This document shows positions 1 through 5,406 of a DNA stretch of 8,146 bases, piece after piece. Position numbers and translations under genes: made by a program. Position 1 is the first letter of the stretch, and every line of letters begins with the position of its first letter. Source of the DNA: Clostridiales bacterium UBA1758 (GTDB taxonomy: Bacteria; Bacillota; Clostridia; Oscillospirales; UBA1758); assembly GCA_002315595.1 (NCBI GenBank), contig DCHG01000016.1, forward strand, positions 1-8,146, written 5' to 3'. The notes beneath the pieces were generated by a model that was given only the letters and a program-made list of their open reading frames with translations, had not been told where the DNA came from and made no database searches.

Positions 1-4
1 AGCC

Positions 5-79
5 GGGCGACCGCAGGTCGCCCCTACGGGTGCAGTAAAATCTCCAACACCCCCGTAGGGGACGATCTGTGATCGTCCC
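5..79. repeat. Nested inverted-repeat element (REP/MITE-like)
   Basis: Three perfect inverted repeats interlock here. GGGCGACC (5-12) pairs with GGTCGCCC (16-23) around a 3-base loop. GGGACGATC (59-67) pairs with GATCGTCCC (71-79) around TGT. CCCCTACGGG (21-30) pairs with CCCGTAGGGG (52-61) across a 21-base centre. The result is an outer stem flanked by two hairpins, the form of a palindromic dispersed repeat. From memory, similar 'CCCGTAGGGG' plus hairpin units are frequent between genes in uncultured Clostridia. There is no coding potential and no second copy in this window. The element may extend past the left edge. Confidence 0.6.
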
Positions 80-107
80 GAAATGACGGATAATGTGAGT
101 ACCACCG

Positions 108-140
108 AAAAAAGCAGGGGAACGATCGTTCCCCTGCTTT
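108..140 (-). terminator. Intrinsic terminator after the DUF5054 gene
   Basis: Positions 111-140 form a perfect 30-base palindrome (arms AAAGCAGGGGAACGA and its complement), giving a stem of about 13 bp with a 4-base loop. Read on the minus strand it is followed by six T residues (108-113). It begins 8 bases after the DUF5054 stop codon, so it closes the two-gene unit to its right. On the plus strand only three T residues follow the stem, so termination in that direction would be weaker. Confidence 0.85.
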
Positions 141-148
141 CCCCCGAT

Positions 149-2041
149 TTATTTTATCACAAATCTAAATCTCGCGTTCTCGTCGTACCAGAACGGGAAA
201 TTCGTGTTCCACTGATTATCGTACAGGCAGAACCGCACGCCCTTGGTCAGATCCGGCAGTTTGTTGTCAAAATTATACACGCCGCCGTCGCCGACGCCGA
301 CCAGTGCGGTGTCAAGCGTGTCGATCTCCACTTCGCCGAATTTCACGCCGAGGTCGGTGCCGTGCAATGCCCGTCCTCCGTTTTCGACGACCTTTTCGGG
401 ATCGATCCACTCGCCCAACTTGCGGACGAGAACGCCGCCCTCGTGCAACGGGTTCATACGAAGCCAAATGGCTTCCGGCACACGGTTTGCCGGCTTATCC
501 CACCAGTAAAAATCCAACTTCGCTTCGTCACCGTCAAAGGCAACCTCCAACGCGGCGGCAGGCGGACAACCGTACCAGCGATATGGATATGCGGGCATTT
601 CAAGCATCGCAAGCACCCGATTTTCACGCTGATAGACACCCGTAAGTTTCGCGCCGTAATTTTTATACGCGTCGATCGCCTTTTCCACGCCGAGTTTGTG
701 GAAATCGTCGTAACTCCACGGTTGCGGATCAATGATGTACTGTGAATGGAAACGGTCACATTCCGCCTTCGAGAACAGTTCGTACTGGAATTTCCCGATC
801 ACATGGTCGTCGTCGGCAAACTTCCTAACCCCGTTCGAAAGCAGGTTAATCGCGCCCGTTTCGTCAAATCCGACCTTCCAGTTGCCCACCGTGATCACGC
901 CGTCACCCTTCGTCCAGCCCGAAAGGTCGGGCTTTTCACGCTTGTATTCGGCGGCGGCTTTTTTTGCCTGCGTTCTGTACGGCTCATCAAGGGCGTCAAT
1001 GGCGTCGGCACAGTACATCCTCTGTTCCAGCCACGAGGTCTCGACTTTTTTGTAATTCAGCGTATCGCGGTGTGCCTCAAATTCCGAACGGATATAGTGG
1101 TCATTGTCGGCAAGTCCCGTGATCCCGCAAAGTCCGCAGGTGTGTTCGGCGGTCATCATCATGCCGAAGTATGCGCGTTTTTTCTGTTCCTCCGGCCATT
1201 TTTCGCTTTCACGGACAAGGGCGCGGAACACGCTTTCTTTGCCCGGATCGGCGGCGTAGCCGTATGCCCAACTGTCGCCGATCTCGTCGGTGACAACGGG
1301 AAGTTCGTCCCAAACCTCCATCATGGCGTCCGCGACGTCATTGAGCGTCGCCGCCCTAATCTTGGCTTCGGGGAATTTCTTTTGCAGATCGCGGTACATT
1401 TCACGGACGGCTTCGGGCTTTTGCGGGCCAAGATTGTCGTTGGTATGGGCAAACCACACCGCCTTGTCGCCGATTTCCGTGTACTCGCCGTAGCCGCGGT
1501 TATAAATGAGGGCGATCTCCTGTCCGTCAGCGGCACGCCAACGGCAGATTTTCGGCACCTTCGGAACGCTTGACGCCGGATTGACGCCGATGTGGAGCAT
1601 TTGAACGCCGTGCGCGCGAAGCGACGGGATCATCGCACGGGTGACGCCCGGAACATCGGTGATCTTTGCGGCGATGGTTCGGATGCCGAACTCGGCGTCC
1701 ATTTTTTCGGAATACGAGAACGAATAGTCGAGCAGGTCACGCGACATCGTTTCAATGTGCATTGTCACGGGGAGTGCGTGCCAACTCATCAGCCCCTTTG
1801 AAATAGCGCGTTTCATTCTCGCCCTCTGTTCTTCGGGCGCGGTTTCAAGGAAGTGCGAGATCAACCATGCACCCGTCGTCCAGACGAATTTCATATCGCC
1901 GTCGTTTTCCATTTCCTCGGCGACGTCGAGTGCCATCGGGATAAAGCCTTCCATGTATTTTCGGACGACATTTGCCGAAAAATCGGTATAACCGACATCC
2001 AAATGCGTCTTAAAAATGACCAAAATTTCCTTCGGTGCCAT
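149..2041 (-). CDS. DUF5054 protein, GH38 alpha-mannosidase-like
   Basis: A 630-residue protein resembling the DUF5054 family, which is related to the catalytic domain of glycoside hydrolase family 38 alpha-mannosidases. The N-terminus carries KTHLDVGYTD (residues 11-20). By analogy with GH38, His13 and Asp15 would bind the catalytic metal, Asp129 in TDVPG (128-132) is the candidate nucleophile, and His300 in AEHTCG is a possible further metal ligand. The N-terminal half (about 5-350) would be the barrel, and the rest a beta-rich domain (about 380-630). No signal peptide is visible, so it is probably cytoplasmic and acts on imported oligosaccharides. The start is supported by GGAGG five bases upstream of ATG. 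It lies 11 bp after the DUF4832 gene, in the same operon. The family call is fairly firm, but the substrate is unknown and alpha-mannosidase activity is inference only. Confidence 0.85.
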   Translation of the reverse strand: MAPKEILVIFKTHLDVGYTDFSANVVRKYMEGFIPMALDVAEEMENDGDMKFVWTTGAWLISHFLETAPEEQRARMKRAISKGLMSWHALPVTMHIETMSRDLLDYSFSYSEKMDAEFGIRTIAAKITDVPGVTRAMIPSLRAHGVQMLHIGVNPASSVPKVPKICRWRAADGQEIALIYNRGYGEYTEIGDKAVWFAHTNDNLGPQKPEAVREMYRDLQKKFPEAKIRAATLNDVADAMMEVWDELPVVTDEIGDSWAYGYAADPGKESVFRALVRESEKWPEEQKKRAYFGMMMTAEHTCGLCGITGLADNDHYIRSEFEAHRDTLNYKKVETSWLEQRMYCADAIDALDEPYRTQAKKAAAEYKREKPDLSGWTKGDGVITVGNWKVGFDETGAINLLSNGVRKFADDDHVIGKFQYELFSKAECDRFHSQYIIDPQPWSYDDFHKLGVEKAIDAYKNYGAKLTGVYQRENRVLAMLEMPAYPYRWYGCPPAAALEVAFDGDEAKLDFYWWDKPANRVPEAIWLRMNPLHEGGVLVRKLGEWIDPEKVVENGGRALHGTDLGVKFGEVEIDTLDTALVGVGDGGVYNFDNKLPDLTKGVRFCLYDNQWNTNFPFWYDENARFRFVIK

Positions 2042-2052
2042 ATTTTCCTCCG

Positions 2053-3483
2053 TTATGCGCGCGGCTCCGGGATCAGTACCTTCAACGCCGAGCGATCATA
2101 GTTGAAATAGGTCTCCTTCACCGCCCAGTCGACGGGTGCGACCTTGTCAAAAGTTTTGAGCGTCAGGCTCATCGTGAAGTAGTTGCCGCTGCCGTAATCG
2201 TTGAAGTCATCCGGGAGTTCGAAGTCGATGTAATTGAGTTTGCCCGGAAGCGGGAAACCGGCGGGCAGGACTTTTTCATAGGTGCCGCCACGGCGGAACT
2301 CGATTTTGAGCGCCAACTCACCCGGAGGCGTCGCAATACCGTCATTGGCAAAGCCGATATTGATGAATTTTCGCGGATTGTCGGAGTCCGACATCGTGAC
2401 GATCGCAGGACGGATGCGGTAACCGATGTGTTTGGACATCATTTCAAGTGCATCGTAGCATTTTTCGTGAATGTCGCAGGCTTCCCACGGGTTGAAGCCG
2501 AGTCCGACATAGGTCGCACCAAAGTCGCACATTCTCTGATAGACCTGATCGTGGGTGATGTTCGCCGTCGAAGGAACATCGGGCGCCTGATGGATACGCC
2601 ACGGGCCGCTTCCCGGCTCAAAGATATAGGCTCTGCCCGCTTCACGAAGTTTCTGTGAAAGGTTATATTCCCACATCGAATACTGGTTCCAGAACGAGTC
2701 GCGTCTGCCCCAGCAACCCTTTTCGAACGCATAACGCTTCGCAGGATCACGCCACGAGGTCGTCTCATCATCCCACCACGGGGTACACATCCCGACCGCA
2801 GGCGTACGCGGGAAGGCATTCATATGAATGTCGGTCAGTTTGCGGATAATGTCGCCGTGACTCGGATCGTCGTATTCATTTTGCGGCTCGTGATGATATT
2901 CGCCCCACTTGCCGTAGCCGGAAATATCCGCCCACGCAAGGTTGGGATCGTCGTCGTACTTATCGCCGAGCATATCGAGCATTTCCTGCCAATATTTGAA
3001 GTATTCGCCCGTGTACCATGTATAATAGAGTGTCTTGGACGGATCGAAAGCCGCCGGATATGGCTTGAATTCAAGCACATCGTCGAGGAATTCCGGGCAG
3101 TTTTTCGGATATTTGAGGGCTTCACTCGTCTGCATGACACGGAACGACCATGTTTTTTTCTTGTCTTTGCAGATGTCAACAACCTTATCCCATACCGGGA
3201 TGAGGTCGAGTTTGCCCGCCTGTTTCTGAACATCGCGCCATTCCACACGGACATAAATATTGTCCACAAAGGGCAGATTGACCATCTTTTCGATGATTTT
3301 ATCATCCGGGTAAAGGTAGAGCGAGTGCGGATAGAGGGAGTGGTTCATTTCCATATGGTCGGAGTGTGCGTAGCCGACAAAGCCCATACCGGGGTTCGGG
3401 ACATAGCCTTCCGCCGGATCAAAGTAAGCAACACGCGTGACCTTTCCCGCATCGCGGGAGGACAGATAAGGCATTTCAAACAT
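2053..3483 (-). CDS. DUF4832-type putative glycoside hydrolase
   Basis: A 476-residue protein with the layout of DUF4832-containing proteins: a glycosidase-like barrel followed by a beta-sandwich domain. The N-terminal signature is VPNPGMGFVGY (residues 28-38). ISGYGKWGEYHHEP (187-200) looks like a barrel strand ending in an acidic catalytic candidate, Glu195, and YIFEPGSGPW (286-295) offers Glu289 as a second acid. Neither assignment is established. Residues from about 355 (RIRPAIVTMSD) to 470 fit the DUF4832 beta domain. There is no signal peptide, so it is probably cytoplasmic. The start ATG has an AGGA site eight bases upstream and a promoter at 3536-3565. It is first in an operon with the DUF5054 gene, which suggests that both act on the same carbohydrate. 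Enzymatic activity is inferred from family resemblance and context. Confidence 0.8.
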   Translation of the reverse strand: MFEMPYLSSRDAGKVTRVAYFDPAEGYVPNPGMGFVGYAHSDHMEMNHSLYPHSLYLYPDDKIIEKMVNLPFVDNIYVRVEWRDVQKQAGKLDLIPVWDKVVDICKDKKKTWSFRVMQTSEALKYPKNCPEFLDDVLEFKPYPAAFDPSKTLYYTWYTGEYFKYWQEMLDMLGDKYDDDPNLAWADISGYGKWGEYHHEPQNEYDDPSHGDIIRKLTDIHMNAFPRTPAVGMCTPWWDDETTSWRDPAKRYAFEKGCWGRRDSFWNQYSMWEYNLSQKLREAGRAYIFEPGSGPWRIHQAPDVPSTANITHDQVYQRMCDFGATYVGLGFNPWEACDIHEKCYDALEMMSKHIGYRIRPAIVTMSDSDNPRKFINIGFANDGIATPPGELALKIEFRRGGTYEKVLPAGFPLPGKLNYIDFELPDDFNDYGSGNYFTMSLTLKTFDKVAPVDWAVKETYFNYDRSALKVLIPEPRA

Positions 3484-3517
3484 TTTTCTCTTCCTTTCTT
3501 CGAGGGCTTCCGCCCAT
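3476..3517 (-). CDS. Possible 13-residue leader peptide
   Basis: Inside the leader of the DUF4832 gene an ATG at 3517-3515, just after the purine run AAGGAAGG, opens a frame encoding MGGSPRRKEEKNV. It stops at TGA (3478-3476), so its end overlaps the first codons of the DUF4832 gene in another frame. A small GGGC-GGAA-GCCC hairpin (3504-3515) directly follows the ATG. The Shine-Dalgarno spacing is very short, so translation is uncertain. If translated, it could couple to or modulate initiation of the DUF4832 gene. Confidence 0.2.
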   Translation of the reverse strand: MGGSPRRKEEKNV

Positions 3518-3535
3518 CCTTCCTTGTACTATTTT

Positions 3536-3565
3536 ACTATATCACAAATGGTATTCGGATGTAAA
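3536..3565 (-). promoter_or_regulatory. Promoter of the DUF4832-DUF5054 operon
   Basis: On the minus strand TTTACA (3565-3560) is followed after 18 bp by TATAGT (3541-3536), preceded by TGA as an extended -10. This fits the vegetative sigma consensus. Transcription would begin near 3529, giving a leader of about 45 bases. An 8-base inverted pair, ATCACAAA at 3541-3548 and TTTGTGAT at 3590-3597, overlaps the -10 edge and lies upstream of the -35. It could be a pair of operator half-sites. Confidence 0.6.
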
Positions 3566-3668
3566 TATGGTAAGAAAGAATATTTTTATTTTGTGATGCG
3601 ATCTTTGATTTTTACGTTTCGGCGTTGCAACTCCCCCGCACCCGCACGAAACAATGCGGGTAAATCCC
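3566..3668. other. Intergenic region upstream of the sugar operon promoter
   Basis: Between the stop codon of the 167-residue hypothetical gene and the promoter at 3536-3565 there is no credible gene. It holds a weak hairpin (CCCGCA 3641-3646 with TGCGGG 3655-3660, 8-base loop) without a T-run in either direction, so it is not a convincing terminator. A more AT-rich stretch (about 3561-3615) lies next to the promoter and contains the half-site TTTGTGAT at 3590-3597. Confidence 0.5.
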
Positions 3669-4172
3669 CTACCCTCTCACAATCCGCCCTCTCCGATCAA
3701 AGGTGATTGCTCCGCAATCGCGGCCGTCGATGCGGACGGTGCGGCTGACCGTGAACGCGGGAATAAGCGCAAATCCGTTCCTTCCCGCATATTCCGCGGC
3801 AAGTTCAAACCCGTCCCCGTTTCGTCTTATCCACAATTCCTCCGCCCTGTGGATGTTTCGGGCGAGGATCGCGTCCTCCACCTCGACGGCGTCGCCTCGC
3901 ACCCGTTCCCAACCGACGTCCAACTCGCCCCATCCGTTTTCGATGTTTTTCGGCAGTTCCTTCAAGGCGATCCTGCGCCGAAGCCGAAGCGTCCCACCCT
4001 CCGGCTCCATCACGCCGAGCCGAACGCGTCCGAATTCCGTACAGAGCCACAACCGCGTCAGTGCGGAACTTTCCGCCGCTTCCGCGTCGATCCTTGCCCA
4101 CATTCCGTCGGTTTCCACCCCAACGCGCCCGAAATTTGTCCCGTTGTGTTTCAACGGCAGACTGTATTTCAT
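3669..4172 (-). CDS. Hypothetical protein, 167 residues
   Basis: I do not recognise a named family. The protein starts MKYSLPLKHNGTNFGRVGVE and contains an LGVMEPEGGTLRLRRRIALKELP stretch at residues 52-74, a pattern I associate with conserved hypotheticals of Oscillospirales-type genomes. It is rich in Arg, Gly and acidic residues, apparently beta-rich, and has no signal peptide or membrane segment, so it is probably cytoplasmic. The ATG lies directly after the T-run of the preceding terminator. The only Shine-Dalgarno candidate (AAAGGGGG, 4188-4181, eight bases away) is the 3' arm of that hairpin. Expression therefore depends on readthrough or on stem opening, unless a promoter lies inside the preceding gene. 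No clear terminator follows it. That it is a real gene is supported by its codon pattern and by being the only plausible frame here. Confidence 0.65.
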   Translation of the reverse strand: MKYSLPLKHNGTNFGRVGVETDGMWARIDAEAAESSALTRLWLCTEFGRVRLGVMEPEGGTLRLRRRIALKELPKNIENGWGELDVGWERVRGDAVEVEDAILARNIHRAEELWIRRNGDGFELAAEYAGRNGFALIPAFTVSRTVRIDGRDCGAITFDRRGRIVRG

Positions 4173-4208
4173 AAAAAAATCCCCCTTTGCAACATACGCA
4201 AAGGGGGA
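4173..4208 (-). terminator. Intrinsic terminator overlapping the next gene's RBS
   Basis: TCCCCCTTTGC (4180-4190) pairs perfectly with GCAAAGGGGGA (4198-4208), an 11-bp stem with a 7-base loop. On the minus strand it is followed by seven T residues (4179-4173), a textbook intrinsic terminator. It starts 14 bases after the stop codon of the exported coiled-coil gene. The T-run touches the ATG of the next gene, and the 3' arm of the stem includes that gene's likely Shine-Dalgarno site, so the element may act as an attenuator or translational switch as well as a terminator. Confidence 0.88.
4181..4188 (-). promoter_or_regulatory. Sequestered Shine-Dalgarno of the 167-residue gene
   Basis: AAAGGGGG on the minus strand lies eight bases (ATTTTTTT) before the ATG at 4172. 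It is the only purine-rich ribosome site available, and all of it is base-paired in the terminator stem. Ribosome access requires the hairpin to be open. Confidence 0.5.
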
Positions 4209-4222
4209 CGCAAATATTCAGA

Positions 4223-4876
4223 CTAGTTAATGGAATACTCACCGCGGATCAGCACCGTGACCGTAGAGTCCGCAGGCGCCTTGATCTGTCGATCCTTGAT
4301 GGTGACGAGGTAGAGGTTGTTGGCGGAAAGCACACCGCCGTTTTCAAGCACCGTACCCGTTGTTTCATTGATCAGACCGGGGCTGGACTGTGCCACGCAG
4401 GTCGCAGTGCCAAAGCGCACAAGCACCTCGACGCCGACTTGGCAGGTGACGGTTTTGCCCGCCTGAATGGTGACGACCTTAAAGGTATCGACCGCACCCG
4501 TGGAGGTCGCGGGCGTATCCACCGGCTCGGTCGTCGTACCTCCGCCGGAAACTCCTTCGGCGATGGCGGCGATCAGTTCGGGGTTGTCGGGCAATGCGGC
4601 GTAAAGACCTTCCAGGGTGCCGACGCGTTCTTTCAGGTCGGCAATAGTCTGTTCGTATTCCGCATCGCGTTCTTCGTAAAAATCCATGAGTTTCGCGTCA
4701 ATGGTTTCGATCATCTTTTCCTGAGCTTCCGGAGCAAGTACATTCTCTATGTAGCTCAGGTTGACAAGCGGATCTTCCTTATTGTTCATTTCGGCGGCAG
4801 CGGCTGCCAATCCGATCGAGCCGAGCATCACCACAAGTATCAGGCCCGCGATCAGTTTCCATCTTCGTTGCGTCAT
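4223..4876 (-). CDS. Exported coiled-coil protein of unknown function
   Basis: A 217-residue protein. Residues 1-28 look like a signal peptide or N-terminal anchor: MTQRRWK, a hydrophobic run, then an alanine-rich end, with cleavage likely near residue 28. Residues about 48-92 are charged and helical and probably form a coiled coil. Residues 109-128 are a Gly/Thr/Pro linker. Residues 130-217 form a compact, apparently beta-rich domain (VTIQAGKTVTCQVGVEVLVR, ending VTVLIRGEYSIN) with Cys145 and Cys160, which could form a disulfide. I recall similar C-terminal domains in secreted clostridial proteins but know no function. GGAGG seven bases before the ATG supports the start. The gene follows mazF by 32 bp with no terminator between, so it probably shares the mazF promoter at 5378-5406, and it is last before the 4173-4208 terminator. 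The domains suggest an extracytoplasmic structural or envelope role. Confidence 0.8.
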   Translation of the reverse strand: MTQRRWKLIAGLILVVMLGSIGLAAAAAEMNNKEDPLVNLSYIENVLAPEAQEKMIETIDAKLMDFYEERDAEYEQTIADLKERVGTLEGLYAALPDNPELIAAIAEGVSGGGTTTEPVDTPATSTGAVDTFKVVTIQAGKTVTCQVGVEVLVRFGTATCVAQSSPGLINETTGTVLENGGVLSANNLYLVTIKDRQIKAPADSTVTVLIRGEYSIN

Positions 4877-4908
4877 TTTTCATCCTCCGGTTTCAACTTC
4901 ATTATTTT

Positions 4909-5265
4909 TCAGCGGTCGTTCAGACCGAGACTGACGGCGATTGCACCGTCGACTCGATCCATGAGTTCTCTGTCAAGGCTTCCGCATTTTTCGCCGAGTC
5001 TGCGTTTATCGAGGGTGCGCATCTGTTCAAGAAGCACCACGGAGTCCTTGGACAATCCGTAAGCCTTTGCGCGCAATTCGATGTGCGTGGGAAGTTTGTT
5101 TTTGCCGATCCTGCTTGTAATTGCGGCGGCGATCACCGTCGGTGAATGGCGGTTGCCGGTGTCGTTTTGCACAATGAGAACGGGACGAACGCCGCCCTGT
5201 TCACTGCCGACAACGGGGCTGAGATCCGCAAAATAAATATCGCCGCGTCTGATATGAGTATCCAT
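4909..5265 (-). CDS. mazF: MazF/EndoA family mRNA interferase toxin
   Basis: A 118-residue protein, the usual length, closely resembling B. subtilis EndoA (NdoA), a ribosome-independent RNase that cuts single-stranded mRNA at UACAU-type sites. RRGDIYFADLSPVVGSEQGG (6-25) and RPVLIVQNDTGNR (27-39) are near-identical to the family. Arg27 and Thr50 (in AAAIT) correspond to catalytic Arg25 and Thr48 of EndoA. An in-frame TGA two codons upstream fixes the ATG start. The best Shine-Dalgarno, GGAG at 5283-5280, is 14 bases away, so initiation may be weak. Homologues normally follow a MazE/EndoAI antitoxin gene, but here the 137 bp back to alr are too short to encode one and hold a promoter instead. 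The protein looks intact, so either the antitoxin is elsewhere or the toxin is controlled another way. Confidence 0.95.
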   Translation of the reverse strand: MDTHIRRGDIYFADLSPVVGSEQGGVRPVLIVQNDTGNRHSPTVIAAAITSRIGKNKLPTHIELRAKAYGLSKDSVVLLEQMRTLDKRRLGEKCGSLDRELMDRVDGAIAVSLGLNDR

Positions 5266-5279
5266 TGGTCAATGTCACG

Positions 5280-5283
5280 CTCC
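5280..5283 (-). promoter_or_regulatory. Weak, distant RBS of mazF
   Basis: GGAG on the minus strand is the only Shine-Dalgarno-like sequence before mazF and lies 14 bases from the ATG, against an optimum of roughly 5-9. An upstream in-frame TGA rules out an earlier start that would improve the spacing. Confidence 0.4.
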
Positions 5284-5377
5284 GCAAAAAAGAGTCACGG
5301 ACGAGCCGCAATTCTATCTTTCCACGAAACGGCGCGATTTAAACACCGCGGGACAATGAAATTTGATCCACCACTAT

Positions 5378-5406
5378 ATTATATCCGTTTTTTCGGAATT
5401 TGTCAC
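5378..5406 (-). promoter_or_regulatory. Promoter for mazF and the exported protein
   Basis: On the minus strand GTGACA (5406-5401) is followed after exactly 17 bp by TATAAT (5383-5378), one mismatch from the vegetative sigma consensus in total. The -35 hexamer contains the TGA stop codon of alr (5405-5403). Transcription would start near 5371, giving a leader of about 105 bases before mazF. No terminator was found between alr and mazF, so mazF could be read both from this promoter and from the upstream operon. Confidence 0.75.

Noticed and set aside
83..745. 220-residue plus-strand reading frame at the left end
   Set aside because: Antisense to the well-supported DUF5054 gene and running across its terminator. 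No recognisable domains; long antisense frames are expected with this codon usage.
746..1573. 275-residue plus-strand reading frame
   Set aside because: Lies wholly inside the DUF5054 gene on the opposite strand, with no family features and no plausible separate promoter.
2824..3564. 246-residue plus-strand reading frame
   Set aside because: Antisense to the DUF4832 gene and crossing its promoter. Its residues mirror the codon pattern of that gene.
3641..3660. Hairpin CCCGCA/TGCGGG after the 167-residue gene
   Set aside because: Only a 6-bp stem with an 8-base loop and no T-run on either strand, so it is not called as a terminator.
4187..5062. 291-residue plus-strand reading frame
   Set aside because: Antisense across the exported-protein gene and part of mazF, both with strong evidence on the minus strand.
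5337..5372. 11-codon GTG-started frame in the mazF leader
   Set aside because: No Shine-Dalgarno, the start is almost at the predicted transcript end, and the peptide shows no antitoxin features.
5384..5397. TCCG-TTTTTT-CGGA inverted repeat after alr as a terminator
   Set aside because: The stem is only 4 bp and the T/A tract is in the loop. It lies in the spacer of the mazF promoter.
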